This document shows, piece by piece, positions 9,313-18,773 of a DNA stretch of 64,000 bases. The stretch is taken from assembly GCF_900184995.1 (NCBI RefSeq), contig NZ_LT860099.1, positions 2,013,931-2,077,930 of the forward strand, given 5' to 3'. The position numbers and the translations under genes are program-made. The notes under the pieces were generated by a model, which made no database searches, had not been told where the DNA came from, and saw only the letters and a program-made list of their open reading frames with translations. Source of the DNA: Konateibacter massiliensis. Its GTDB lineage: Bacteria > Bacillota > Clostridia > Lachnospirales > Lachnospiraceae. Every line of letters begins with the position of its first letter. Position 1 is the stretch's first letter.

Positions 9313-10245
9313 TTAGTTATCTGTGGAGTTTCTCTGTCCAACCTGATATTCATCGTAATTTGCAAACATATGTGCAATCGTTCTTGGCTTTGTTCCGGTT
9401 AAAAGCTCAAAATCATTTGTGAACTCGCTCATTTTATCCAAGCGGATTGCTCTCGCAAATGTAACCATACCGTCACTGGAATAAGGAGCCGGTGAATCCT
9501 TTTCAAACTGTCCCTCCGTTGTTCTCGGAACCCCGATGGAGTCGAAGAAATGATATACGTCCTCCTCGGAAACATCATTTAGCACGACATTCATACCGGT
9601 CTTCTCATTTCCGATTGCAATAAATTCAGCTAAGGTCAAGGACTCCGGTCCGTTGATATTCAATATCCTCTTATGCATTTCCTCCTTGGTCAGTGCATAG
9701 GCTGCTGCAATTGCACAATCCTTTCTGGAAATATAGGACATTTTTCCGTCTCCCTGACAGCTTGCCATCGCACCGTTTGAGGTTAGATAGCTTGTAATCA
9801 TGGCTTCCGCATATTGGGAATTTCTTAAGAATATGTAGTCCATTCCGATGCTCTGCACGTATTCCTCTGTAAATGCATGGTCGATTTTCTCAATACTTGG
9901 GTTTTGGGGATCTGTCGCATTGACAAGTGAGGTGTATACCACCTTTTTCACTCCTGCTGCCTTTGCCGCATCCACAGCATTTTTATGGGCAGTCTGGCGT
10001 TTTTCGCCAACAAAAGGAGCTGATATAACAAGTATCACATCTCCTCCCTCAAATGCTTTCTCAAGTCCCTCTCTATGATTGAAGTTTGCAACTCTTGTGT
10101 CAAAGCCTTCCTTTTTAAACTTCTCAAGCCCTGCTTCAAACGGGCAGGTCAAAATAAGTGACTCCTTGTCCACCAGCTTTGTGATTGTATCTACTACAAG
10201 TCCTCCAAAATTGCCGTCCACACCCGTAACAATAATTTTTGCCAT
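9313..10245 (-). CDS. NmrA-like NAD(P)-binding oxidoreductase
   Basis: Protein of 310 residues of the atypical short-chain dehydrogenase group that includes NmrA and the QOR2 quinone reductases. The Rossmann loop TGVDGNFGG is at residues 7-15. VILVISAPF follows the fourth strand, and VKKVVYTSLVNATDP matches the strand 5 region of the family. DYIFLRNSQYAEAMITSYL and ALTKEEMHKRILNINGPESLTLAEFIAI are also typical. Substrate unknown; relatives act on quinones or sense NADP. The ATG has AGGAGG 7 bp upstream. A LysR regulator lies directly upstream on the same strand with a LysR-type box between them. Confidence 0.8.
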   Translation of the reverse strand: MAKIIVTGVDGNFGGLVVDTITKLVDKESLILTCPFEAGLEKFKKEGFDTRVANFNHREGLEKAFEGGDVILVISAPFVGEKRQTAHKNAVDAAKAAGVKKVVYTSLVNATDPQNPSIEKIDHAFTEEYVQSIGMDYIFLRNSQYAEAMITSYLTSNGAMASCQGDGKMSYISRKDCAIAAAYALTKEEMHKRILNINGPESLTLAEFIAIGNEKTGMNVVLNDVSEEDVYHFFDSIGVPRTTEGQFEKDSPAPYSSDGMVTFARAIRLDKMSEFTNDFELLTGTKPRTIAHMFANYDEYQVGQRNSTDN

Positions 10246-10328
10246 TACGTTTCCTCCTTGTTAATTTTTTGTCATTCTTTATGGTTTTATCTTAATACAC
10301 CTTACCATAAAAAAACAGAGGAGAAATT

Positions 10329-10345
10329 CTTATAAACATTATAAG
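10329..10345. promoter_or_regulatory. candidate LysR-type box (T-N11-A)
   Basis: CTTATAAACATTATAAG has perfect 6-bp arms with a 5-bp centre and fits T-N11-A. A further CTTATA half-site at 10351-10356 overlaps the stop of the LysR gene. The cluster is upstream of the reductase gene, where the LysR protein would act. Confidence 0.5.
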
Positions 10346-10351
10346 TTTTTC

Positions 10352-11248
10352 TTATAGTGTTATCTGCCTGTAGTACTCTTTCGTTGCCTCCACGAAATCC
10401 TGCACAAACGGCTTGTTATTGCCCGCCAGATATCCCATACAAAAGTCGGCGTGATGATGCGTGTTATCGATGTCAAGCACCCACACTCCGTCCTCCTCAC
10501 TCACAACCTCCCTGGAGGTCAGCCCAATGCCCTGATTAAACCGGACCGCGAGCAACAATTCCTCAAGCCCGTCCACCTCCTGCACGATATGAGGCGTCAC
10601 ACCGTCCTTTTTAAATGCCTCGATAAAATCAAAATAAAAGTTGTTTCCCATCTTTTTTGAAAAAGAAATAATCGGCTCGTTTGCAATTTCTGCTCCATCC
10701 ACGGATTTTCTCTCCGCCCACGGATGCTCTGTCGAGCAAATCACACACACCTTATGCTTTAGAAGGTTGACAACCTCAATTTCCCCTTTGTCCCTGAAGT
10801 CATTCGTAATCCCGAAGGCAACGTCCAGCTTTTTTTCCTCCAGCAAGCTGATCCCGCTTTGAAAATTTATCTTTTTTACATCAATCTGAATTTCCTTGTA
10901 CTTCTTTTTATAGATGTTCAAAATATAGGGCAGATGCCGTTTCTCCATAGGTCCCGTGATACCTATGCGAAGGGTGTTCTGACTTTTATTTCCTATATTT
11001 TGTACGTCTTTTACAAGCAATTCGTATTGTTCATACAATTTTTTACATTCTTTGTAATAAAACTTTCCCGCCTCCGTCAAAACGGGTCTGTACTTGCTCC
11101 GGTCAAACAGCTTGACTCCTAGCTCTGTCTCCAGCAAATCAATCTGCTGGCTGACCGCCGACTGTGACAGATAGAATTTCTTAGCTGCGGAGGAAAAACT
11201 CCCGTTTTCCGCCACACTGATAAAAAAAAGTATTTTGCGACTCAACAT
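10352..11248 (-). CDS. LysR family transcriptional regulator
   Basis: Regulator of 298 residues. The N-terminal winged helix contains ENGSFSSAAKKFYLSQSAVSQQIDLLETELGVKLFDRS, the standard LysR helix-turn-helix. The rest forms the two-lobed effector domain (IGITGPMEKRHLPYILNIYKKKYKEIQI; LLEEKKLDVAFGITND). The ligand is not predictable. GAGGTG lies 4 bp before the ATG. It is tandem to, not divergent from, the reductase it probably controls (gap 106 bp). Confidence 0.9.
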   Translation of the reverse strand: MLSRKILFFISVAENGSFSSAAKKFYLSQSAVSQQIDLLETELGVKLFDRSKYRPVLTEAGKFYYKECKKLYEQYELLVKDVQNIGNKSQNTLRIGITGPMEKRHLPYILNIYKKKYKEIQIDVKKINFQSGISLLEEKKLDVAFGITNDFRDKGEIEVVNLLKHKVCVICSTEHPWAERKSVDGAEIANEPIISFSKKMGNNFYFDFIEAFKKDGVTPHIVQEVDGLEELLLAVRFNQGIGLTSREVVSEEDGVWVLDIDNTHHHADFCMGYLAGNNKPFVQDFVEATKEYYRQITL

Positions 11249-11383
11249 AACAGCACCTCATTATTATTTTCTCCTTGCACAATGCAATCCTTATCGTTAT
11301 ATTTTATACGACTTCATGAGAACTGTCCAGTTTTAGCCGTTTCTTAATTTTCCTGAATTAAGCGGAAATTAAAACCCAAACTT

Positions 11384-11429
11384 TAGCTGCGGCAAAACCA
11401 ACTAAACTCTGTTGGCTTTACCGCAGCTA
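11384..11429 (-). terminator. probable terminator of the SPOCS/LysM gene
   Basis: A 19-bp stem (TAGCTGCGGCAAAACCAAC with two mismatches to the complement of the right arm) and an 8-base loop lie 25 bp after the stop codon at 11454. The tail on the minus strand is T-rich but interrupted (AAGTTTGGGTTTTAATTT), so efficiency is uncertain. Confidence 0.6.
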
Positions 11430-11453
11430 TGATTTATGACTTTCTTCTATTCT

Positions 11454-13010
11454 TTATACACTCTTTATAATCAGTAAATTATCTCCTGCCTTGATGGTAT
11501 CACTGCTCAAATCGTTTGCTTCTTTTATTCTATCCACAGTTGTGTAGTATTTTTTTGCAAGTTTCCACAGTGAGTCATCTTTTCTCACAACATATCCTAC
11601 AATACCCGGCAATGCCTCCAGTTTTGCGTAATCAAGCGGCTCTTCTCTGACATCGGTTATGATGTTTTCTTCCATTTTATTTAAGACAAGCACATTCAGG
11701 TTTGCAACTGCTTTTATCTCTACTTCCTCGCTGTCCACCATGGATGTCGCCAATTGGTCTAAATCAGCCTTGATGTTATAAATGGAATTCTCGCCAATTC
11801 CTTTTGCCTCTACAATGTGGTTGAACGGAATCACACCTCGCATTACATTAAACGGCATGTTATCATCCGCTGTTATGTACAAAATTGCAACCTCAATCAC
11901 GCCTTCCACGCTCACAGCGTCCTCGACTGCTATTGTCTCATCTATTTTTACATCGCCCGTTGTGTGGCAAATTTGCAAGATTCTTGATTGATTATTCGGA
12001 ATTTTAAGTTTTTCAGCCACCCTTGTCTTTGCAAAATTTTTCACCACAAGCCCTTCAAAATTTCCGACCTGCGTTACCGGTGTAAGCTCCATATGAGGAG
12101 AATATACATCTTCAACGATGCTGACCTGATCCTCCTGATACAGCTTGATATCCAAATTCAGAGCGCCGTCGATATTGATAAGCCTCTGCTCGCCGTCATA
12201 GTCAGGCTTTGCCTCAATATCCATATGATCAACAGAAAGGTCGATATCGGCTATCATATCCTCCCTGCAATCACTGCAGTCAATCGTGCCGCCAAACGGA
12301 ACAAGCGCCTCGACAAATTGGAGTGAGTGATCCTCATCCTCTCCCTTGTACAGTACAAACACAGCCAAATCTCCTTTTATAGAAATCCCCTGATCCATCA
12401 GCCGGGTTTCCACATTTCGAAGTTGCACGTTGGTCCATACAATTTCATATATATTAGGTTTATTTTGATTAATTGAAATTTCATCTTTAATTCGGAAAAT
12501 ATCCTTCTTGTTTACGGCTAGTTCCACAATATCCAGGCTCTTTTTCAAGTTTTGAACATCCTCACCGCCCACAACATCCACCGTCGTCTCCTCCGACACA
12601 AGCTGTTCGACGCATAAAATAAAGGTGACAATCGCTTTTACACTGATTTTTCTGGAGTTAATCATGGAAACATTAAAGTCCTCCGTCTCCCACCTTATCT
12701 TAATGCTGTCACCGTCCATCGCTCCTTCGATGTTAATCGTCTCTTCAAACGGAATCTCCCCCGATAAACTTTGGATTTTCTCATCGGAAGAATCGCTGAC
12801 ATACAGCACCTTAAACCGAAGCTTTCCTCTCACAAGGGCATGACCATCCGCCGCCTTTACCTCCGTAATGATAATTTCACTGGAATCCTGTATGATGTTT
12901 ATCACGTCCGCCTTGCTGTCCGGCACATTATAGTCATCTTCCAACGTAACTTGGTTGACGGCTTTTCCTTTTAATCCGTTCATGTGTATGTTCTTCTTTA
13001 CCAGTTCCAA
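11454..13010 (-). CDS. SPOCS (DUF3794) and LysM domain protein, spore-associated
   Basis: Protein of 518 residues. Residues about 30-130, 165-275 and 315-430 are three copies of the beta-rich SPOCS/DUF3794 module, each with hydrophobic strands ending in a VxVLY-like segment (FKVLYVSDSSDE, AVFVLYKGEDED, VAILYITADDN). Residues about 470-515 are a LysM domain (YVVRKDDSLWKLAKKYYTTVDRIKEANDL). Such proteins associate with the spore coat or cortex in Clostridia, as SpoVID/SafA-like factors do. No signal peptide, as expected for a mother-cell coat protein. The start is TTG, chosen because GGAGG stands 7 bp before it; the next Met is at codon 10. Confidence 0.85.
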   Translation of the reverse strand: MELVKKNIHMNGLKGKAVNQVTLEDDYNVPDSKADVINIIQDSSEIIITEVKAADGHALVRGKLRFKVLYVSDSSDEKIQSLSGEIPFEETINIEGAMDGDSIKIRWETEDFNVSMINSRKISVKAIVTFILCVEQLVSEETTVDVVGGEDVQNLKKSLDIVELAVNKKDIFRIKDEISINQNKPNIYEIVWTNVQLRNVETRLMDQGISIKGDLAVFVLYKGEDEDHSLQFVEALVPFGGTIDCSDCREDMIADIDLSVDHMDIEAKPDYDGEQRLINIDGALNLDIKLYQEDQVSIVEDVYSPHMELTPVTQVGNFEGLVVKNFAKTRVAEKLKIPNNQSRILQICHTTGDVKIDETIAVEDAVSVEGVIEVAILYITADDNMPFNVMRGVIPFNHIVEAKGIGENSIYNIKADLDQLATSMVDSEEVEIKAVANLNVLVLNKMEENIITDVREEPLDYAKLEALPGIVGYVVRKDDSLWKLAKKYYTTVDRIKEANDLSSDTIKAGDNLLIIKSV

Positions 13011-13170
13011 TATATCGCCTCCGCTTTCTTTATTCGTTTGAAAATAGCTTTCCCACTTATTTATATTTTCATTTTGCGGATTTTATAACATGTTTTTGAA
13101 AAAAAGGCAAAAATGTATCGGCACTGTGATATACTTAAGGAAGTTACACGACTAATACTGAGGTGATTAA

Positions 13171-13437
13171 ATGAACGGCTCCGATGAAAAACGTTTATGT
13201 AAAAAATGCCTTCTGCTGGAATTTCCGGAGGGGGAATATTTTAAGCATTTATATGAATATATTGACAGTCTTGACGCAGACATCAAGGCAGACGAAACTG
13301 AGTACGACAGACGGCTTACAATCTGCGTGGAATGTCCTGATTATTTTCAGGGAATGTGCCGTGTATGCGGCTGCTTTGTGGAGCTTCGCGCGGTGATTGC
13401 GGAGAATGAGTGTGCTTCACCAAAGCATTTATGGTGA
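13171..13437 (+). CDS. small cysteine-rich protein (DUF6171-like)
   Basis: An 88-residue protein with eight Cys residues. It opens CxxC (LCKKCLLLEFPEGEYFKHLYEYI) and closes with CVECPDYFQGMCRVCGCFVELRAVI, a likely zinc-ribbon arrangement. The final residues CASPKHLW, with a Cys and a His, are part of the same pattern. It resembles the DUF6171 family of Clostridia, which has no known role. GAGGTG is 5 bp before the ATG. It is the only plus-strand gene in its neighbourhood and is transcribed away from the SPOCS gene. Confidence 0.75.
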   Translation: MNGSDEKRLCKKCLLLEFPEGEYFKHLYEYIDSLDADIKADETEYDRRLTICVECPDYFQGMCRVCGCFVELRAVIAENECASPKHLW

Positions 13438-13496
13438 GCCGATTTTTAATCGCAAGATATTCCAATAATTTCCCAAAAATATATACGAACTTAAAC

Positions 13497-13529
13497 AATT
13501 CCCTTTCCGCTTAGATCAGAAAGGGAATT
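13497..13529. terminator. hairpin between DUF6171-like gene and SBP gene
   Basis: AATTCCCTTTC and its complement form a perfect 11-bp stem with an 11-base loop. It lies between two convergent genes, and neither side carries a strong T run, so termination is only suggested. Confidence 0.4.
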
Positions 13530-13567
13530 ATGTTGTCTTATATCACTTTAATCCAGAAAAATTCAAA

Positions 13568-15244
13568 TTAGTTATAATTCCCGGCTTCAATTGCCTCTGT
13601 TTTTTCATCCAGAATTTCCTGATATCCTGCTTCCAGATACTCTTGGACAGCCTGCTCATAAACTGTGTCGAAATCTGCTTCCGATGCCATAACACATTTT
13701 ACATAAAGTTCCTTCCACAAATCATTTAAGGTCGTCTTATACTCTGCAACACTTTCAATTACGACAGAATAAAGTGCATCTACTGTCATGTACTCCTTAT
13801 AATCGTTATAATATTGATAGGCGTCCTCAATCAGATATTCATATCCGGTGGGTGCCCAATTTGCAAGATTTGCTTTGTAATTAAGCTCCTCCTTCTCATA
13901 TTCTACCCCTTCCGTTACCAGACACCAATAATCTTTGTTGTTGTTTTGTGATAGCTTTGATTCCCCTGCAAAATCAGAATCTTTAACTGCCAGACCATCG
14001 GCATCCAATGTATAATTTTCGCCTTCCACACCATTTTGTAAAAAGAATAAGTTGTTTGTCTGGCTCATCCACTCTAAATAAAGCCAGATTGCTGCTCTTT
14101 CCTCATTTGATGTAGCTTGGTTGATTCCCATAATGATACCAAATGGCCAGTAAGCTCTTGATTGCGGCATTACACCCTCTGGTGAAAGCGCTGCCGGGTC
14201 CATTACCGCCAATTTAGCCTCAGGCTCATTTCCCAGTAAGCTGCTGATAACATCTGTACTGCTTGACAAATACAGCGTATATACACCGGATTTTCCTGAT
14301 ACAAAATCAGCCTTTGTAGAAGCCTCGTCTGTATTTAGGTAAAATTCAGGATTGATTAGCCCGTTGTTATACTGATAGTTTAAGTTCGCAAGATATTCAT
14401 AAGTGGATTGCCACGGTAAAGCTGCCACCGAGAGATCAGAGTAAAGAGCTCTCTCCTTTTCATCAATCGGCCATTCACGGAACGGGTAGTCAAAGTTAAA
14501 GCTGTTTTGTATCAGATATCCACCCCCGTTGCCAAGCCCTGCCTCCTTCCACGCCTTTAATACCGCATTGTATTCTTCCAGACTATGAGGCATCTCCATG
14601 TTTACCTTATCCAGCCAGTCCTGACGTATCAGTCTTACACTATTATAGGCATCTGTGCGCCCTGCAAAAAATAAAGTCGGCTTGCCATCAACAGAGCCAT
14701 ATCTGGAAATTGTCTCTCCCATCTTATCAAAATAGGTCGGTGCATAATAAGCAATTTCTCCCAAATCAAGCTCCTGCATCGCTCCTTCCCCATAATATGC
14801 CAACGCCTGTGGCATATCGTAGTGGAAAATAATATCCGGCGCCGTTCCTGCCGCCAGCATTTGCGTGTAATCCGTCACTTCTGTTGTTCTGCCGATTGCG
14901 ACAAAATCAACTGTTATATTGTACTTATCACCAAATTCTTTCTGTATCCAATTCGTGTAATAATTATCTGTCACATTCCAGCCCTCATATGCCCTGTCAT
15001 AGACCGGAATTTGAATCGTGACATTTTCTGAAAACCCCTGCGAATAATCTATATATTCGCCCTCTTGCTTTTCTGCTTCCTTTGTTTGCGCTGTCCCGTC
15101 CGCTTCTTGGGATGCCTTTGCATTTTCCGCTGCATCTGTTGAAGCTGTTTCGTTTGCCTTGTTTCCACCGCAACCTGCCAGTGAAGCTGCCGCCATAGAG
15201 CATACTATGGAAAATGCCGCAGCCTTTCTTAAACTCCTTCTCAT
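13568..15244 (-). CDS. extracellular solute-binding lipoprotein (sugar ABC transporter), copy 1
   Basis: Lipoprotein of 558 residues. A type II signal (MRRSLRKAAAFSIVCSMAAASLAGC) has the lipobox LAGC, giving Cys 25 as the lipid anchor. A short Ala/Glu-rich linker leads into a family 1 solute-binding fold like LplA/YtcQ. It is a close paralogue of the protein at 18849-20513: long identical blocks such as EFGDKYN, MLAAGTAPDIIFHYDMPQAL and the C-terminal third. Unlike copy 2 it has no permease genes; it follows GH28 (15299-16585) by 54 bp and probably shares its transcript. Inferred role: capture of pectin oligosaccharides, using the permeases at 20583-22493. Confidence 0.88.
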   Translation of the reverse strand: MRRSLRKAAAFSIVCSMAAASLAGCGGNKANETASTDAAENAKASQEADGTAQTKEAEKQEGEYIDYSQGFSENVTIQIPVYDRAYEGWNVTDNYYTNWIQKEFGDKYNITVDFVAIGRTTEVTDYTQMLAAGTAPDIIFHYDMPQALAYYGEGAMQELDLGEIAYYAPTYFDKMGETISRYGSVDGKPTLFFAGRTDAYNSVRLIRQDWLDKVNMEMPHSLEEYNAVLKAWKEAGLGNGGGYLIQNSFNFDYPFREWPIDEKERALYSDLSVAALPWQSTYEYLANLNYQYNNGLINPEFYLNTDEASTKADFVSGKSGVYTLYLSSSTDVISSLLGNEPEAKLAVMDPAALSPEGVMPQSRAYWPFGIIMGINQATSNEERAAIWLYLEWMSQTNNLFFLQNGVEGENYTLDADGLAVKDSDFAGESKLSQNNNKDYWCLVTEGVEYEKEELNYKANLANWAPTGYEYLIEDAYQYYNDYKEYMTVDALYSVVIESVAEYKTTLNDLWKELYVKCVMASEADFDTVYEQAVQEYLEAGYQEILDEKTEAIEAGNYN

Positions 15245-15298
15245 ATACCTTTACCTCCTTAAAATAAATACCTTTTTATAGAAATAGGATTTTCCTAT

Positions 15299-16585
15299 TT
15301 AACTATCCGCTCTATTCTTTTGCTCTTTTTCTCCCTGCAAACATACATTTTTCACCCTTATATTCGTTACATTGTCGCAAACCATCGGTATTTTTGCACT
15401 TAAATCAATATCCTCCAGGAAAATATTTCTGAGCTCATGCTCCGGAAGTCCGCAGATTTCCAATGCATTCTTTGCCCCCTGACCATAAATGTTTTTTAGA
15501 TGGATATCTGAAAAATCTGACGGTTCCTCTGTCTTTGGTATTACTGTGCTGTATGGATAAAACATATTAATTTGAACTGCCTCCTCAGAGACATTGTTAA
15601 TCTCAATATTCTCAAACCAGACATCCTTGACATAGCCGCCCCGTCCTCTCATTGACTTTAGGCGAATGCCCTGATTCGTTCCTTTAATTTTACAATCATA
15701 TGCATAAACATTATGAACACCCCCAGACATTCCGCTGCCGATTACAATTCCTCCATGCCCTCCGTTCATCGTACAGTTGCGAATTACAATGTTTTCGCAA
15801 GGCTTTCCCACTCTCCAACCATCCTCATTCATGCCGGAGTTAATTGCAATGCAGTCATCTCCCGTGTTAAAGTAACAATCCTCTATCAGCACATTTTTAC
15901 AAGAATCCGGATTTAAACCATCTGTGTTGTGCCCTTTTGACAGGACTGAGACACCTTTTACCGCCACATTCTCACAATAGACCGGATGAAGCATCCACTG
16001 CGGTCCGTCGATTATGGTAAAATCTTTTAGCTCCACTCCCTTACAATTTATAAATTGGATGAATGACGGCCGAAGCGCCGCCTCTTTCGTTCCGTAAACT
16101 CTTTTCTTGACCTCTATACCTCTGTGTTGTGCATAGCATAAATCATTTGCCGCTTCCTGCTGCACCCCTTTCCAGTGCCACCATGCCTCCCCGCCGCCAT
16201 ACAGCTTTCCTTTTCCGGTTATGGCGATATTCTCACATTCATTTGCATAAATCAGCGGGGAATAATTATAGCACTCGATTCCTTCCCAACGTGTAAACAC
16301 GACCGGCAAGTAATCCGAAGCCTCCTCACTAAAACGAATTACGGTTCCTTCTTCAAGTTTAAGATGAATATCATTTGCCAAATGAATCGGGCCTGTTATC
16401 CAATTTCCTTCCTCAACCAAAACAGTACCGCCTCCCATATCTTTACAGACATTGACTGCTTTCTGGATTGCATGCTTGTCGTCTGATGCAGTTCTATATT
16501 CCAAAGCCCGTACTACATGCGGTGGAAATTCTGCGGGCTTAATTTGCTCCATTAAAAATGGTATCTTGTCATAATTTTCTTGCAC
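15299..16585 (-). CDS. glycoside hydrolase family 28 (polygalacturonase type)
   Basis: Right-handed beta-helix enzyme of 428 residues. The GH28 catalytic set is present: NPDSC and GDDC (the three Asp), GHGG with the catalytic-region His, and IRLKS (Arg-x-Lys binding the galacturonate carboxylate). No signal peptide is visible (start is VQENYDKIPF), so it probably acts inside the cell as an exo-enzyme on imported galacturonate or rhamnogalacturonan oligomers. The start is GTG with AGGAGG 8 bp upstream. It precedes solute-binding copy 1 and is divergent from an AraC regulator at 16744 that may control it. Exact linkage specificity cannot be told. Confidence 0.9.
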   Translation of the reverse strand: MQENYDKIPFLMEQIKPAEFPPHVVRALEYRTASDDKHAIQKAVNVCKDMGGGTVLVEEGNWITGPIHLANDIHLKLEEGTVIRFSEEASDYLPVVFTRWEGIECYNYSPLIYANECENIAITGKGKLYGGGEAWWHWKGVQQEAANDLCYAQHRGIEVKKRVYGTKEAALRPSFIQFINCKGVELKDFTIIDGPQWMLHPVYCENVAVKGVSVLSKGHNTDGLNPDSCKNVLIEDCYFNTGDDCIAINSGMNEDGWRVGKPCENIVIRNCTMNGGHGGIVIGSGMSGGVHNVYAYDCKIKGTNQGIRLKSMRGRGGYVKDVWFENIEINNVSEEAVQINMFYPYSTVIPKTEEPSDFSDIHLKNIYGQGAKNALEICGLPEHELRNIFLEDIDLSAKIPMVCDNVTNIRVKNVCLQGEKEQKNRADS

Positions 16586-16616
16586 TTGTCTTACCTCCTG
16601 CTCACTCTATCTCACT

Positions 16617-16696
16617 ATTATACAGATAATATTAAATATATAATTCTTTGTTTTTCACCAAAACATTTCTAATATTCACTTTTTATGTTATAGTGA
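16617..16696. promoter_or_regulatory. divergent GH28/AraC promoter region
   Basis: Minus strand: TATAAT at 16622-16617, 32 bp before the GH28 start, with only a poor -35 (AATTAT), as expected for an activator-dependent promoter. Plus strand: TATAGT at 16689-16694 before the AraC gene. TCACT-N11-AGTGA (16676-16696) is an inverted repeat overlapping it, a possible binding site. Confidence 0.4.
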
Positions 16697-16743
16697 TAAA
16701 AAGCTGCTGTTTGTTCCATAATGGCTTAGAGGAGAGATTCACT

Positions 16744-17514
16744 ATGAATATACAAGAAATATCGTACTTGCACTCTGCTGTCAAAATTCCTTTACAGGAA
16801 AAATTTATCCTTCACAATCACCCTGACTATCATGAACTTATTTTTCTGCTTCAAGGTGATGTGACCTTCTGTGTGGAGGGCATTTTCTATCCTTTAAAGC
16901 CATATGACATTGTTTTTGCACAAAATAATGAGCTGCATCAGATTGTGTGCAACTCAATAACACCTTACGAGCGAATCGTCGTAAAAATTAATACTCATTT
17001 CTTTGAAAAATATCATTGTGAGGAGTTAAGCAGATTATTTACGGCGCGCAGTTTGGGACAACACAATCTGATTCCGCATATTTCTCATGCTCCCTATCAT
17101 CTTGTCGAGCTATTTCAAAAAGTTGATTTCTATTTGGAAAATCAAAATGATATCGGGGCACTATGCGTTTTTACAGAAATCCTGACTTTGCTAAACAGGA
17201 TATCTCCCTACTCTGCGCCTATTGGGAAAAGTCAAAAGAATATAAATGAGATTATAAATTTTATACATGAACACCGCAGTGAGCCAATCAGCCTCACCTC
17301 AATAGCAGACCATTTTTATCTTAACAAGCAATATCTGTGTAAGATATTTAAGGCTGCAACCGGCTATACTGTGAACCAGTATATTAACTTAAAACGCTAT
17401 ATGCTGGCAGAAGAATTGATAAAGCAAGGGGCATCAAAAACCGAAGCCGCTTTTGAAGCCGGCTTCGGTACTTATGCCACTTATTATAAGGTTCGTAAAC
17501 TTTATGAAGGTTAG
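16744..17514 (+). CDS. AraC family transcriptional regulator
   Basis: Regulator of 256 residues. The N-terminal half is a cupin-type sensor (FILHNHPDYHELIFLLQGDVTFCVEG, with metal- or sugar-facing His residues). Residues about 160-256 are the two AraC helix-turn-helices (ISLTSIADHFYLNKQYLCKIFKAATGYTVNQYINLKRYMLAEELIKQG; EAAFEAGFGTYATYYKV). The upstream part of the open frame from 16648 lacks a ribosome site; GGAGAG 7 bp before ATG 16744 fixes the start. It is divergent from GH28 and is probably its activator. Confidence 0.88.
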   Translation: MNIQEISYLHSAVKIPLQEKFILHNHPDYHELIFLLQGDVTFCVEGIFYPLKPYDIVFAQNNELHQIVCNSITPYERIVVKINTHFFEKYHCEELSRLFTARSLGQHNLIPHISHAPYHLVELFQKVDFYLENQNDIGALCVFTEILTLLNRISPYSAPIGKSQKNINEIINFIHEHRSEPISLTSIADHFYLNKQYLCKIFKAATGYTVNQYINLKRYMLAEELIKQGASKTEAAFEAGFGTYATYYKVRKLYEG

Positions 17515-17555
17515 AAATATATGCCTTGCGCATTCTTGCGCCAAGCGCGTTATAA

Positions 17556-18593
17556 TTACAGCTCCACACCCTTATCATTTAAAACAGATGTTAAAAATGC
17601 AAGTGCAAGTCCCTGTCCCCATCCCTGAATCCAGTCTTTTGGAATATTTCTATATCCGTCTCTGTCCTTCATGACAGCTGTTCCACCTGACACGTTGAGA
17701 ACTCTTCCGTCCTCCGTAATATTGTCAAGTATGCCCTCCAAAGCCTTCTGTACATGCTTTGTGTGAAGAGGATTTTTGTTTGTCACCATCGCTGCCGCGA
17801 TACCGGAGGACGCTGATACCTCCTCATAAGATTCCTCATCGTCCAGTATTGTTCTCCACAAACCGTTTTCCGTCTGTAACAGCTTAATTGCTCCAAGCTG
17901 ATCTCTTAACGCACATTCAATATCCATATAAATCGGATACAGGTATGCCTGAGGGAGTCTTCTCTTCACCTGTGACATGGTATAAGCTGCCCAGCTGTTT
18001 GCTCTTCCCCAGTAAAAGCCTGACATATGGTCCTTGCTGATGTTGTTATAGCCGTGATACCAGAGACTTGTAGCTGGGTCCTGAAGATACTTAATATGCC
18101 AGTAATACTGGTTTAAGGCATCATCTATAATCTCTTTATCCTCCAGCTTAACGCCGACTCTTAACAGGAAGAAAGCCGCCATAAAGAGGGTATCTGCCCA
18201 AGCCTGCTCCGGAAAATCGTTTTTGATAGACACTGTATGTTGAAGCACGTTATCGCCGAAACGGAGTGCATGATTTCGAATGTAATCTACCTTGCTCATA
18301 ACAAGGTCCCAATATTTTTCTTCGCCGGTTGCCTCGTAAAGTGTAATCATGGCATGTCCCATTGCACAAGTATTTACTGTCCAGTTCGGAAGTCCCAGTT
18401 CGATGTAATCGTCTGTCCATTTTTTCAGCATTTCAAGATATTCTTCGTTCTTTGTTGTCTCATAAGCTTCTGATACGCCATAGTACGCAACACCGCATGG
18501 CCATTCCCATGTCATATCCATTGTCATCGTCTTTTTTACAATTGCATCAATCGCCTGTAAAATCTGTTTTTCATCATAATTAATTTTAAACAT
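17556..18593 (-). CDS. unsaturated rhamnogalacturonyl hydrolase, GH105
   Basis: (Alpha/alpha)6-barrel hydrolase of 345 residues that removes unsaturated galacturonate from the non-reducing end of lyase products, acting by hydration of the double bond (known for YteR). The YteR-type catalytic block WADTLFMAAFFLLR is near residue 138, and GFYWGRANSWAAY near residue 205. No signal peptide, so intracellular. GGAGG 5 bp before ATG 18593 fixes the start four codons inside the longest frame. It is the last gene of permease-permease-SBP-GH105, separated from SBP copy 2 by a terminator-like hairpin and a folded element that would form its 5' leader. Confidence 0.9.
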   Translation of the reverse strand: MFKINYDEKQILQAIDAIVKKTMTMDMTWEWPCGVAYYGVSEAYETTKNEEYLEMLKKWTDDYIELGLPNWTVNTCAMGHAMITLYEATGEEKYWDLVMSKVDYIRNHALRFGDNVLQHTVSIKNDFPEQAWADTLFMAAFFLLRVGVKLEDKEIIDDALNQYYWHIKYLQDPATSLWYHGYNNISKDHMSGFYWGRANSWAAYTMSQVKRRLPQAYLYPIYMDIECALRDQLGAIKLLQTENGLWRTILDDEESYEEVSASSGIAAAMVTNKNPLHTKHVQKALEGILDNITEDGRVLNVSGGTAVMKDRDGYRNIPKDWIQGWGQGLALAFLTSVLNDKGVEL

Positions 18594-18632
18594 ATTTTCC
18601 TCCATTAAAGTTGCTTGTTAAGGTGAGGTCAA

Positions 18633-18773
18633 AGCGGATATTCGTAATCCGCTACGCTACTTACTCATAACCTTATTACCACTTCGTGGTATTTCAGTAG
18701 GTGCTTGAACACCTACTGAAACAAGCAAGTCGCACCCCCGCTTGAAGAAGCGGGGGACTTCCTTGATAAGGTT
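18633..18773. repeat. structured intergenic element before GH105 (IS200/IS605-like remnant or ncRNA)
   Basis: Four perfect hairpins occur in 141 bp: AGCGGAT/ATCCGCT (18633-18653), ACCAC/GTGGT (18678-18690), a 12-bp stem TTTCAGTAGGTG (18692-18721), and CCCCCGCTT/AAGCGGGGG with a GAAG loop (18735-18756). The last three are closed by AACCTTAT (18669-18676) pairing with ATAAGGTT (18766-18773). The G/C-rich hairpin followed by GGACTTCCTTGAT on the plus strand recalls the right ends of IS200/IS605 elements, but no transposase or tnpB is present. As minus-strand RNA it would be the leader of GH105. Confidence 0.45.

Noticed and set aside
18633-18773. Functional IS200/IS605 insertion sequence
   Set aside because: Only end-like hairpins are present; there is no tnpA or tnpB reading frame nearby, so only a remnant or an RNA element is claimed.
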